Below, piece by piece: positions 48,024 through 60,100 of a DNA stretch of 64,000 nt. Location: positions 1 through 64,000 of the forward strand of contig JAIWZP010000067.1 in assembly GCA_025201375.1 (NCBI GenBank), in the 5' to 3' direction. The notes under the pieces were generated by a model, which did no database searches, had not been told where the DNA came from, and was given only the letters and a program-made list of their open reading frames with translations. The DNA is from Gongronella butleri. Its lineage: Eukaryota > Mucoromycota > Mucoromycetes > Mucorales > Cunninghamellaceae. Position numbers and translations under genes: made by a program. Positions within the stretch are counted from its first letter, which is position 1. Every line of letters starts with the position of its first letter.

Positions 48024-48823
48024 ATGCAGAGTCTCTTTGACGTTCTAAAGAGAGACGACACGGACTATTACGAAATTCTCGGCTGTGTCGAGTCTAGCAC
48101 GGTAAGTGAGTGGACAGACAGCGCTTTAAATGGGATTTCTTGCCTTTTTCCACGTTTTTTGCTTTTTTATCGGGTCTTGTTGCTCACTCTTGCTGTTTTT
48201 TTTCCCTTGTCTTTTCTGTATGTCACTTTTTCTTTAGCCTGAGCAGATAAAAGCGGAATACAAGCGCCTTGCATTGCTACACCATCCTGATAAACATAAA
48301 GGACAAGGTAAAACAAAACGTGCATGCATTGCCTTAGCGCAATTGACTGCAGTCCCGTGGGAAAAATATGCTTATTGACAGACCCCGACGACAATTTTTT
48401 TTTTTTGTTCTGCCAGAGACCAAGTACAAGGCGATCAAGGAAGCGTATGACATTGTGGGCGATCCCGAACAGCGCGCCAAATATGATCGATGGCGTCAAA
48501 GCGGTCTCCAGATCCCCTTTGAAGATTATAGACTGCTCAGCCACCATGCACAGGCAAGAAAAAAGTGCCACGCTGGCTCAATTGTTCTCCAGAAAGAGCA
48601 CATTTTTACCTTTTTTTTTTTTTTTACGCGCAAGCAGAATGTCCATTGGCAAGCCCAACCATTACCTCTGACGCTGACTAGTGATGCGCGCGACACGTCT
48701 CAGCAGCAACCTCATACCCTCAAACCCACGGCATCCGACCGATTGCCGCGTGTCACCATCCAAAAGCAATCTCTGTTTGGAAAACCTGACATGTATACGA
48801 AATTCCGCAACTACCAAGTTTGA
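48024..48823 (+). CDS. DNAJC12-like J-domain co-chaperone
   Basis: Small Hsp70 co-chaperone; human DNAJC12 assists folding of aromatic amino acid hydroxylases. Four exons (48024-48101, 48238-48307, 48417-48553, 48638-48823) give 156 residues. The J domain starts at DYYEILGC, has HPD at 42-44 within LALLHHPDKHKG, and ends in GDPEQRAKYDRWRQSGL. Beyond it, QIPFEDYRLL followed by NVHWQ matches the DNAJC12 family (IPF...W). The C-terminus is SLFGKPDMYTKFRNYQV. Intron 3 begins GCAAG after CAG, a GC-AG intron; reading through meets no sensible J-family sequence, and splicing restores QNVHWQ. It begins 240 bp after the Fanzor stop on the same strand. Confidence 0.88.
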
Positions 48824-48946
48824 TCCTTGTACATAAACGTGTCTGTGTGTGATTTTTTTTTTTCATTTTCAATGGCAATGACAGCGGGGGTGAGAAAAAG
48901 GGCGGTAGGTGCGAAGAAAAGGAAATAAAACAGGGAAGCGACATCA

Positions 48947-51900
48947 TCAAACCAGTGAGGAATCGTCCTCGTCCTCTTCCTCGCTGTCCGTCACCTGCTC
49001 ACCGAGCTGCCGTAATCGCGCGCGATACTTTTTGCTAACCAAGTCTTGTTCACCTGTGTGCGTATAAAATTAAAAGATGAATTTCTCGCCTTTTTTGCGT
49101 CCATTCATCGAATTCGCGGGCTTACCCATGATCACCATAATATCTTCTTGCTCTTTTTCCATTGCCTGGACTTGAGAAGCAAGCGCCAAGCTGCGTTCCT
49201 GCTCTTTGGCCACCTGCACCTCCAACGACGCGACTTTTTGCTCGAGGTATTGAATCTGCGCCTTGTACGATGCCAATTCTTCCGAGTCGACGGCCGGTGC
49301 TAATTAAAAAAAAAAAAGATGAGCATATATCATCAATGACTGAGGGCAGATACTTACGAGGAGGCATGGCAGGCTTGAAGCTGGAAGGTTTGCGCTTGAT
49401 GGCACGTTGCATTGTTTCTATGAGGCAGACAATCAATTGCGTCAATGGGGACTCTCCTTTCATCTCAATTCCGGCATTTCTTACCATGGACGTCCTTGAA
49501 GAACTCGACAAAGTCCATATCCAGCATGAGCATTGGCAGCGACTTGTCCAGGGACACGCCGTCGTCGTGATCGTCGACAATCTCCGAGTACGGCAGCGCG
49601 TTCTTGATGACCGGGCTGTCGCGTAGACGCACCATATGGCTGTTCAAGATATCCACGCGGCTCGAGTAGATGGCCTGCAGGTTCTCTCTACAAAAATGCA
49701 AAAAGGCTGTTTAAGCAAATTGCGCGATTTTTTTTTTTTACTTTTGTACCTGGAAATGGGCGTATTGGGATCATCATTGAACTGATACGTGATGCCGAGT
49801 AAGAAAGCGGCCAGGCCCTGCACAATGGGATCATTGGTGGACGATTGGACCTCTTGGATCATCTACAAATGAAAAAAAGACGCGTCAGGGGCAAAGCGCG
49901 CGCCGTCAATACACTGGCAACTTACAAATTGAACGTGTGTGCTCTCCGATAGGAACAGGGAGACGCACTTGGGGCTGTCATAAAGCCATACACAGAGAAG
50001 ACAGAGATAGGCAATGGGTATCCGAGCATTGGTGGCCGAGTTCTTGGTAGACATGAGCAATTGCGCCACCAAATGGTGTAGTAGAGGCACAGGCTCCTCG
50101 CCATGATCTTGCTCGCCAAACACAATGCCCGACGCGACTTGCTTGGCTTGCTCATTGTCCTTTATCAGATGCGACAGGATCGCGCACGCGAACCACACCT
50201 TGTACGGATCGTGAATGGACAATTCCCAATTCTCGATGGCATCAAGCAAAAGAGAACCAGCCGAATGTGGTCGATCTGCAAGAGAAAAAAAAAGGGGAGA
50301 TCAGCCCCTCCCACCCCATTTCCTAATTTAAAAAAAAACGCGTTTTACCATTATAATCCGAGTTGACATTGTCGATAGGAGGCGACTTCATCATGGACGT
50401 GATGACGAGCTGTGTGTCATGGTTGCCGTCGACGCACGAGAACATGGCATAGGCGGCGGCGGCGCGACTCGTGTAGCTGTAGGTGAATGACGGGTCATTG
50501 TTGACGGTGATGGCAATGAGCGAGACCATGGCGGGGCGCGGGGGGAGATGGGAGACCATGTCATCGTGCGGTGCACCGGCCGCATGGTGGTCAGGTCCAT
50601 TGGCGGCGCCTGCGGGGTGGCCATTGCCTTGTAATTCGTCATTTTCTTGGTGCGGAAGGCTGCTGGGTGGACTGGCCACAACCGCTTTGGTGAATTGGTC
50701 CTGCGTCGCCTCATTGTCGCGCATGACGTATGCGAGCGCGTAGAGGGCCTCGGTGCGCACGGGTGGCGGCGCATTCGAGCATAGCGCGAGCTGGATCATC
50801 GGCGGCAAAATGCCACTCTGCACCATCACCTGCTGATTCACCGTCGTATTCGCTCCGTCCGGCTCCGCAAGGATGCGAATCAACACAAGCACCTCCACCG
50901 TGTTGGCAATCTTTTGCTCGGGCCAGTCTTCAATCGAAAAGGGAATGTGGTCTGCATCACTGTCGCCCACATAGCCAAGCAGACCCGGAATTTGCTGAAT
51001 GCAGCTCGATTCACGAAAGTATACCTACGAAAAAAAGGGGGGGTGGAATGAGCCTCGGAAGCGATGCTTTCCCGCTTTTTGCTCAATTTTTGTTCATTTT
51101 TTCGTTTGTACCTGATCGGACACATTATAGCGCAGCAGGTTTTGCATCAGTGTGAGGCTGTCCTGCACAATGATATCACCCGAAATGCCTTCTTGGTCTT
51201 CAATTAAAGCAAGCAGCTTTTCAAACGTCTCCTGGAATGTCACCATCTTTTGCACTTCGGCATTGGAGCGCGTAAGGTCAATCAGCAGCAGCAGACCCTC
51301 TGTAAAATAAAAGAATGCAAGTCGTCAGCGGTCTCGTCGTCAAAACACGTGGCGTGTCGCGCCGCCAATGGCTGTCCTAATCGTGCAAAATCGCGTAAAT
51401 CGTACCGTTTCGAATGATTTCGCGCTTGTCGTCGAGCAAATCGACGAGGCGCGTGATGGCCATGGGGCTGGTCAAAAGGCACTCTTGGATGCGCTTGCAT
51501 CGGTTCGTGATGAGGGCCGCGAGGAACTTGATGGTGCTGAATCGAATGTAAAAATCGTATTCTTCAACAATGTCCAATAAGATGGTCACGTTCTCGGGGT
51601 CCTAATAGGCCAGAAAAAAAAAATAGGGGAAGTAGCCGTCAGTTTAAGCTGCGCGTGCATCGGGGCGGGGTAAAAACATGATCTTTACCTCCAAAAACGT
51701 GTCCGTAAATGCGACCGCCGCGTCGTCAGGATCCTAATGCCCATTGAAAAAAAAAAAAAGTGAGCCGTGTTGTCCTTTCGGCGTAGCCATTGTGTTTTAT
51801 TCACCTTTTCGTCAGGCGTGCATAAGATTATCAAGGTCTCCAGCAGCGATTTTGTAATGTCAACGTCGCGATAGTCGGTGCGAAGCACCTTTATCAGCGC

Positions 51901-52190
51901 GGGCAGGCTCATCTCGCCGACTTCCTATAAAAGAGCAAAGAAAATATAGAGTGTGTCAGTAAGTCGCCACGATGCAGCGCATGGCAATAGTCACTTTTTT
52001 TCCTTCTCCTCCCCCTTACCCTCTTCCAGTCCTTGACAAGGCCCTTGAGACTCAACACGCCCGCACGCCGATCCTCCAGCAAGGTGGCCGTCTCAAGGCA
52101 GTCGCTCAGCCGCTGTATCGTCGTGTCCACAGACTGCGTCTGGCCCTTTTCGCCTCGGAGTGCATTGTAGCCACGGCTGAAGAAATCCAT
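48947..52190 (-). CDS. General vesicular transport factor p115/Uso1
   Basis: Tethers ER-derived vesicles to the Golgi. Twelve exons (52190-52020, 51924-51805, 51733-51689, 51601-51406, 51299-51112, 51024-50349, 50275-49926, 49862-49750, 49687-49485, 49417-49358, 49299-49126, 49053-48947) give 800 residues. The N-terminus MDFFSRGYNALRG and the armadillo-type head (DRRAGVLSLKGLVKDWK, PALIKVLRTDYRD, EYDFYIRFSTIKFL, LLLLIDLTRSNAEVQKMV) are characteristic. The Uso1 C-terminal head segment has RDSPVIKNALPYSEI and LMLDMDFVEFFKDVH. A short coiled coil (YLEQKVASLEVQVAKEQE) and an acidic tail TDSEEEDEDDSS follow, as in p115. The coiled coil is far shorter than in yeast Uso1. A Gly/Pro/His-rich insert interrupts exon 6. 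Confidence 0.94.
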
Positions 52191-52269
52191 CCTGGTGCAC
52201 CGGATGAGCGAAAAAAAAAGAAGTAAAAGAAGAAAAAGAGTAACGTCGCAGATAAAAGTCGCCCTTTTT

Positions 52270-52873
52270 TTTTTTTTTTCTTTTCATTGCCTGGTGCGTT
52301 TTGTCGCGCCTCCACCTGCTCCGATCGCCAATTCTTTTTGGACTTGGGATTCCGGTAGGCAAAGCATTGCTCAAAAGCCCAATTTTGTAGTGTACGAGTG
52401 GATTCCATGTGCTGCGACGAGCACGCGCTGTCACTGTGTGCCATGATAATTGAAGCCAGGGTTGCTTCTGCAAGGTAAATCTCATTGAGCGCAAAGAAGA
52501 CGACGGCATGAGATGCTGCTGTTCCATTCAAAGTGAATTTTGCAAAAAAATCATTTCGCGACAAGTCATAATTCACATTATTGCCTCTAGACACTATGCC
52601 ATTTAATGATTTCGTCAGATCATATGTATCCCTATATCCAAAAAATATTAAAAACAGAGGTCAATAAAGCCATTGCCCAGACGCGCATTACTTCAGAAAT
52701 TCAACGATGACCACCAAAAAACATGATCCATGGATCGCATCGAGAAAACAGCTTTTTTTTACAATTTGGTTTTTCGGTGCATCTCTTTTCAATACAGTAA
52801 GACCTTGTTGAAACCTACAGTAGGGGTTGACCAGGTTAGGGTTGTCTATCGAGAGTCTCGCTCGAAACCTCAA
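52270..52873 (-). CDS. Hypothetical two-exon fragment
   Basis: Not recognised. An upstream frame ending IHGSCFLVVIVEFLK (to about 52688, donor GTAATG) joins across a 59-nt intron (acceptor ATATAG near 52629) to DTYDLTKSLNGIVSRG and a 110-residue frame containing SRNDFFAKFTLNG, FFALNEIYLAEA and NWAFEQCFAYRNPKSKKNW. Phase fits at the junction and the sequence is compositionally protein-like. The 5' start and 3' end are not found: the frame runs into a poly-Lys tract just ahead of the Uso1 gene. It may be a gene remnant at the edge of the repeat island. Confidence 0.35.
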
Positions 52874-53645
52874 TTGTCTCGATTGAAATCAATTTGGATC
52901 TCGCTCGAAATCTTGATATCACAAATCTCGAAAAAAATATCGAGAGTATCGAGCGAGACAATCGAGAATCTCGAACGCTCGCTCGATTGATCTCGATTGA
53001 TCTCGATACATAATCCGATATCTTGATATGTTTTTAGGCATACGGTAGGTTGACTGTAGTGTTGCTGGCTTGCTGCCAACTTTGTGCCAGCCACTTTTTT
53101 TACGAGCGTACAGCATGCAGCGTGGCCCCGTGGCGCCATGTCGTCTTTTTTTTTTTTTTTACTAAAAGATGATTGAATTCATATGACAACGTAAGAAATA
53201 AAAAAATTACCATGATGGTGGCTCAGTGATACTATACAGTATCATACAGTATTGATGATGTGGCGGCTTTGGTACAGTATTTATGTGACCCGGGTTCCAA
53301 TCCTCCTGAAGTCCTGCTGATGACGGGTGTACGTAATTTTTTGCTAGCCCTATGTATTACGTCATCTTGAGGGCGTCTCGCTCGCTCAATTGATCTAGTC
53401 AATTGGTCTCGAACTCTCGATTGATCTCGAAACCTCCTCATCACCTCGAATATCTCTTTACTGTATTCTCCTCGATACTGTAAATCTCGATCTCGCTCGA
53501 TCTCGATACTGTACTGTACTGTAATGTTGTCATAATTCTCGAACGTCGAGCGAGATCGAGATGTCACAGAAATTATCAATCGAGCGACATCGAGATAGGG
53601 TGGTTCTCGACTCGCTTGCTCGAACATAGACAACCCTAGAGTACT
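52840..53645. repeat. TCGA-rich degenerate simple repeat
   Basis: Two blocks, about 52845-53010 and 53375-53640, are packed with TCTCGA, GATCTCGA, GCTCGATT and their complements, which can pair with each other within and between blocks. Scattered TACTGTA heptamers lie inside. No coding frame of interest. Confidence 0.65.
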
Positions 53646-53689
53646 GTAGATCGGGCCGTTGTACAGTACCTACAGTATCATACACACGA

Positions 53690-55866
53690 ATCCAAAACTT
53701 TTTTGACATTTTTGCAAATCCAGCATTGTGCCCACCATTGTCATCAATCATACTGTTTGATATCATAATTTTTAACTTCAGTTTTCTCGAAAGTGAAAAG
53801 GATGACTCATGGTGGTGCGTGCTTTTAACAACAATGTGTCATGAGCAGTCGTTGAATCTCAATCGAATAAAACCAGTTTCATCGATGGATGGCCAAAACT
53901 CGCAGAGAAAAGCTTCTTTTTCATCAAAATCTTTGATCGCGATTTTCTCGACAAAGGTCTAGTCGACCCCCTATTTTTACAGTACTGCAGTTTTGATAAC
54001 AAACAGGGGGCAAAGTATCTAATGGGATGACTTGCAACGCGCTAGCTTGGGTTTTAACTTTTTGCATCAGTACAGTAGGTACAGTACAGTACCGTACCGT
54101 CCCCTACCAAAAAAAGTGTCCCCTAGTCAATTTTTCTGCAGTGCCATCTGAAAAATTTATCACTTTAATCTCATCTGTATTGATCAATAATGGCTCGAAT
54201 GACATGAAACTTTGTACAAACGATGGTTAGGAGGTATAAAAAAGACTATGAAATTATAAAATGAATACAGAAAGCGGGGTTTGAAATAGAGCAAAAAAGG
54301 GGAACCTGACGCGTCACGCGACGCGACGCGTACCCAAGCTTATACAATGGCCTGTGGAGACGAGTTGACATTATGAATCAATATCCCCAAATTTTTCTGA
54401 GACAATCGTGGAAGTGTCTGATTATTTCTGCCAATTCATTTTAGGGCACACGTATCATGCCAGAGCACAGCGTGTCAATTAGTCAAATTGTCACTGTGAC
54501 GCGTCGGACGCGCCATTTGCCGCGCTTTCCTTAATGTGACCGTGATGCCCTACCTGGTTGATATAAACACAGCTACTCAATAGTATCCACTCTTAGGCTT
54601 TCAAAGTAAATGACTATCATAGTTTCAAGTCAACAAAGAGATTAAAATTGTTTGCTAGAGATAAAATCATTTTTCCATACTTTTTTGGCGGTTGGCGCGT
54701 CACAGTGACAATTTGACTAATTGACACGCTGTGCTCTGGCATGACACGTGTGCCCTAAAATGAATTGGCAGAGATAATTAGACACTTCCACGATTGTCTC
54801 AGAAAAATTTGGGGATATTGATTCATAATGTCAACTCGCCGTCTCCACAGGCCATTGTATAAGCTTGGGTACGCGCCGCGTCGCGTGACGCGTCAGGTTC
54901 CCCTTTTTTGCTCTATTTCAAACCCCGCTTTCTGTATTCATTTTATAATTTCATAGTCTTTTTTATACCTCCTAACCATCGTTTGTACAAAGTTTCATGT
55001 CATTCGAGCCATTATTGATCAATACAGATGAGATTAAAGTGATAAATTTTTCAGATGGTGGCACTGCAGAAAAATTGACTAGGGGACACTTTTTTTGGTA
55101 GGGGACGGTACTGTAATTTCACCTGGAGCCTGCCGCCACCACCACACCTTGCAATAATTATGATACTGTTCTAACGCACAAAACTGTTGTGCAAACTATT
55201 ATGATACGGATGGACGTACGTAAAAAAATAAAAGTTGATCCATGTAATCCACGCACTTAATTTGGAAGTGTCAAACCTTAAATTTTTGCAAAAAAATTCG
55301 CCCAAAGTAGGCACATTTCTCAGTCGATCGCCGTTCATGCGTTACTCTTTGGGCTTTATTTTTTCTTAAAGTTGAGGCGACCTGCCATTTTTTCAGCCAA
55401 TAGCAAATGGTCGGAGTTACCTGTTTGGGATGCATTGATCACTCGGAGTTCGAAATTTCCCAAATTTGGCATTTTCTGAGATTGAAATGTGTGACCCCTG
55501 AATGACCCCTGAATTTTTCAAGTGATCGTAGCGCTTTGGGGATTTAAGCTTTTTTATTCCAAATTTTGCGCTGAAAGCGATGCAGCTATTTTTGAGCGCG
55601 GTCAATCATGCAGATGGCCAGATGAATACAAAATACATAGTGCAAATACAGTGGGAGGTTTTTGGCATTTTCGAGTCAAAAAAAAATCGGGCGGATCCGC
55701 CGTCTTGCTTGAACACTGGACGACCAGAGTTTGCGCCGTGGCGCATTTTTCATTGGCGGTCAAGTAAGTAAGCTGTAAAAATATTTCTGGAGGCACAGCA
55801 GGCCGGCAAAGTCTGAAAAACAGGCTGCTATTTTGATTTTAAAAGGCAAATGTGTATACGTTTTTG
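53690..55866. repeat. Dispersed element X, copy split by a foldback element
   Basis: The outer parts (53690-54070 and 55116-55866) align with 32755-33935. The join in the other copy, TTTTTGCATCGG then TCATTTCACC (about 33220-33238), is interrupted here after TTTTTGCATCAG by about 1045 bp that include the palindromic element, and resumes with TAATTTCACC. Thus the partner shows the unfilled state. Confidence 0.85.
54087..55113. mobile_element. Foldback (palindromic) element 1, Tc1/mariner-type ends
   Basis: Arms 54087-54503 and 54696-55113 are near-perfect inverted repeats of about 417 bp around a 192-bp spacer. The outer ends read CAGTACCGT, followed by CCCCTACC, on both strands (the left end has an extra ACCGT) and are flanked by TA. 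CAGT ends with a TA target are typical of Tc1/mariner elements. No transposase frame; short frames inside are not conserved as proteins. A non-autonomous element or MITE able to form a long hairpin. It sits inside element X. Confidence 0.85.
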
Positions 55867-56135
55867 TGCAGTGTACAACGTAGTACAGTACGTAGTAGTA
55901 GGTAGTGCGCTGCTGCTTAAAGAAGCATTGAACAATTGCACATGACGACATGAGCACACCAAAAAGCTTAAAAAATGACATTCAAGCATCAAGTTCGTGG
56001 TGTACGTACAACAGTACAGTATGATACAGTATCATACTGTAAAACACAACAAAATGCATAGAAATCGTGCGTTTTTTGCATTTTCTCTAGGAGTGTGCCA
56101 TTGACTGATCAATTTTTTTAAACTGGTTTACAGTA

Positions 56136-57149
56136 CAGTGCCCTAGCAAAAAAAACTTCACAACTCCCTATTGCCCTGCAGTGCGAGGTGTCAAGTTTAT
56201 CGCTTTAATCTGTTCTGAATTGATCAATAATGACTCCAACGACATGAAATTTCGTAGGAACAATGGTTTAAAAGTATAAAAATGATTCTAAAATTATCAA
56301 GTGGATATAGTAAGTGGACTTTGAAATAGATCAAAAAAGGGGTACCTGACGCGTCACGCGACGCGACGCGTACCTACACACATAAAATGGCCTGTGGGGA
56401 TGATGAATTGACATTATGAATCACTATCTCCAAATTTTACAAGACAAACATGTTGTTGCTTGATTATATTCTGTGAATCCATTACATGGTAGGTACATGT
56501 ATCAGAGCTGAGCTGAGCTCGACAAAAGAAAAACACCACCGTGGCGCGTCACGTGCCAGACGCGTCTGGAATAGCGATTTTCACCTCTGGCAACTAGTTT
56601 TAATCAATTTTTTGGCTTGAAATTTCCGTAATTATTTAATATTGAAGGGCCGGAACAGGATATTATTTATTAGTTGTGATTATGTCAGCCAGTTAGAGGA
56701 CAACGACTATATTAAGGAAATCGCGGCTTATGACGCGTCTGACGCGCCACAGTGGTTATTTTACGTTTGCCGAGCTCAGCTCAGCTCTGATACATGTACC
56801 ATGTAATGGATTCACAGAATATAATCAAGCAACAACATGTTTGTCTTGTAAAATTTGGAGATAGTGATTCATAATGTCAATTCATCCCCACAGGCCATTT
56901 TATGTGTGTAGGTACGCGTCGCGTCGCGTGACGCGTCAGGTACCCCTTTTTTGATCTATTTCAAAGTCCACTTACTATATCCACTTCATAATTTTAGAAT
57001 CATTTTTATACTTTTAAACCATTGTTCCTACGAAATTTCATGTCGTTGGAGTCATTATTGATCAATTCAGAACAGATTAAAGCGATAAACTTGATACCTT
57101 GCACTGCAGGGCAATAGGGAGTTGTGAAGTTTTTTTTGCTAGGGCACTG
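56136..57149. mobile_element. Foldback element 2, Tc1/mariner-type ends
   Basis: Arms 56136-56551 and 56740-57149 are inverted repeats of about 410-416 bp around a 188-bp spacer. Both ends read CAGTGCCCTAGCAAAAAAAA, flanked by TA on each side (56134-56135 and 57150-57151). CAGTG...TAGCAAAA is close to classic fungal and animal Tc1-like termini. Related to element 1 through the whole arm: both carry TGATCAATAATG, GACATGAAA, the block CCTGACGCGTCACGCGACGC and AATGGCCTGTG in order. No transposase. Confidence 0.88.
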
Positions 57150-57151
57150 TA

Positions 57152-60100
57152 CAGTATGATACTGTAGTAGTGCAGTGGGGCACGACGCTGCACCCTTCTT
57201 GCGAGTTATGATATCAGTTACAGTATTTGAGAGCTCTCTCGGCTTTGAGAGACTCGGTTGCAGCAATATGCATGATACTGCATTATCAAATTGCAAAAAG
57301 CAATGACAAATGCAAAAAAAAAATCGCTGATGCTCCGTCATCGATGACGTTGATGCACACGGGGATGCCAGAATATCACTGATTTCATCTATGTACGGTG
57401 TTGTGGTTCTGGAATGTTTTGCTCCTTTTTGTCTCATGTACAGTAGCTCCTTTTTCCTCGGCACATTCCCCTTTTTGGCCCATTCTTGCTTTTAATGCCC
57501 CTCTGTCTCTGTTTTTGCTCTTTTGTTCCCTCTCTTTGCTGTTTGGCTTGCAATGGCCTAAATAAACGCGTTTGCCGCGTCGCATCTTTGGTACACATTG
57601 TGCAGGCCTCGTAGGAAGTATCTCAGCATTATAACACCGGTACAATATGCCCACTTTGTTAGTGCCGTTTTAAAAAAAGGCGACTGTTTGCAAATCGTAA
57701 TTTTTTCGCATTATGATATGTACTGTAGCAAACTTCGTACAGTGTCATAAAAATGTTGCTACTATTCACACTGCAGCCGGTCCAAATCCGTCCTCATCAA
57801 AAAAGTCACAAATCCCAATATTCGCTACACATAGGGGATTCAGTGCCAGAAAATGATCATTTACGCCTAATTTGCTTTTTCAAGGCACCTTTTCAATATT
57901 ATGATAAGTCACTATGATGCAGCCGTACAGTACAAAATGGGCTCTTCTATGCGCCAGCAACATGACTCACAGTGATGGTTGGTTTGTCGTCTATGATATG
58001 CCGAAAAAGTGATGTGGAAGCTTTGGGCTATTTTTGATTACCTCGTCTTTTTTTTTTTTTTGTGGTATCTTTGATATACAGATTGCGTGCCAGTCTGCTG
58101 GATATGACGGTGCAAATGTGTCATTGGTTCATTATCCAATGCGGATAGCGAGGCAGTGGCGTTTCCGGATTTTTGGTTTCTCCCTCTTATTTTTTTTATT
58201 TGAACCCGGCGTGAACGCGCCAATCTCGATGGCATCAACGGATCATCGTTACATTTGGCTGCAAGGGGGATGCAGCCAGCCAGTTATAGCGTCGTCCCGG
58301 TGCTGGGGCCCCCCTTTTTTTCCGTGGGACAGGAGCATGTACCAGGCCTTTGTTCTTTTCGTGCTCTCAGAGGTTTGAGTGTGACATGCACACTCTTTAT
58401 GCCCTCCCATGGGCTGGTCCTGCAGTCAAATTTCTCGATAGCATCGATGCTCACTGCTGGTCACACTGGCAAAAACTCGATCCGGTGCAACGTCAAGGCG
58501 TTTCGTGTCGATGTGTTTCAAAAATCATCATCTGTTTGCATGGTGGCATCAAGCTTTGTGTTCATGTGCAACTCGTTGGGCAATGAGCAGCGTTTGGCCA
58601 AATCAGGACGACCCGATTTAGCGAAAAGCAAAAGACAGGGAGCATCGGGGTCGGCCCTGCAAGATGACACACAAAAGGGACGTGAATGCATTTGAACTCA
58701 CGCCCACACACACACACACACAATACACAAAGAAGCACACGCAAGCACACGCGTACGCACCGAGGTGGTCAAATAAAAAACTCGTAAATGACGCGATTTT
58801 TGCTCACCTTTATGTTTTTTTTTCTCACGGCATGTGCTTTCCTTTCTCTCCCCCCCCCCCCCAACTTGCCCATCTGTCCCAAGGATATGGTGACCATCCA
58901 CTGGTGGGGTGTCGCGCTGCACCGCGCGGCGCACTGCCCCCCGCCCCCACCCTGGCAAAATCAAAAGGTCTCAATCCTTTTTTGTTTGCAGGACGTTTTT
59001 AGAAAATCCTTGAATGGGGCATTTAAAATTACCTCATGCCGCCAAATGGCTGAGATGAATCCAGGGTTCTGGGACCCCACCGCAGCTTTTGCCCCTCCCC
59101 CCAATCCATTGCCCGTTTTTAAAATGAAACAATGAGACCGTCATTGCCGCTTTCCCTATACCAATGGCCAGGTACGCAAATATAAAAAAAAGGGGGGAGA
59201 CGGGCAACGGAAGCGACAAAAGAGGAGAGAGTCAGGGCCTCGCATCGTTCCAGGGAGAAGGGTCGGGCAAGCAAACCCAAAGAGAGGGGCGCAAAGCAGC
59301 CGTAGTGGGATCAATGGCAAATTGGATTACCCTGTCGTTGTCAAAAAAGAAGGTTCACATTACCAATCATCGCCCCCCCTTGGCCCTCCCCCCTTCTTTG
59401 TCAGCAATGGCTTGAGAGGTATCACATTTGCGACGCATGTTGCGCGTGAGATGTATAGAAATTAGCATTTGAAAGAAAAAAACAAAAAGAATGAGCTTTG
59501 CCTGGCCACTGACCACGGACATCGCGCCGCGGCTATCGAAAAAAGTCAAAAAAAAAAAAAAGCATCTGCAGCAGCATTGGCGTGAGGATGGGACCTGTTT
59601 CTGGTGTCACCATGAAACAAAAAGAACCGATTCATTAAAATTGGTGCATGACCGACCAGCTTATATAGAAGGGTCAAAGACAAACAGAAACCCATTGAGA
59701 TCAACTTGCAGTCATTTCTAGATGAAAGAACGTCTTTAGTTTAATTGAATGCAATGCAATGGACAAGACGGCATACAGGGAGGTTAGCAAATGAATAGAA
59801 AAATGGAAGCACGCCGCGGTGCACCAGCAATCTTGACTTGTTAGTCTCATTGGCAACCGACCAGGAGAATTAAGCTTTTCAGAAGTGCTGATGCATTCAA
59901 CATAAAAGAGGAAATAATGTATCATTTTTGCAAAAAAAAAAAAAAGGAGTGAAGGGGGGGGAGCGAGAATTCTTGGATCACGGATTGTGTGACGCCGTCC
60001 ATGGTACCAGAGCGTTGGATTTCCATCCATGACCACCATTTATCACTAAGAATAACTCACCAGTATCTCGGAGGTGGGGGGAGACGGTGAAAAGGAGTCC

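Noticed and set aside
53280..53330. tRNA-like T-arm (GGGTTCCAATCC)
   Set aside because: No matching acceptor stem, D-arm or anticodon arm could be drawn around it.
54027..54230. Peptide shared by frames in both foldback elements (SNDMK motif)
   Set aside because: The similarity follows from DNA homology of the arms; it is short, not a known domain, and other frames are as conserved.
57006..57654. Minus-strand frames overlapping the end of foldback element 2
   Set aside because: They run across the element boundary into unrelated DNA and show no domain or splice support.
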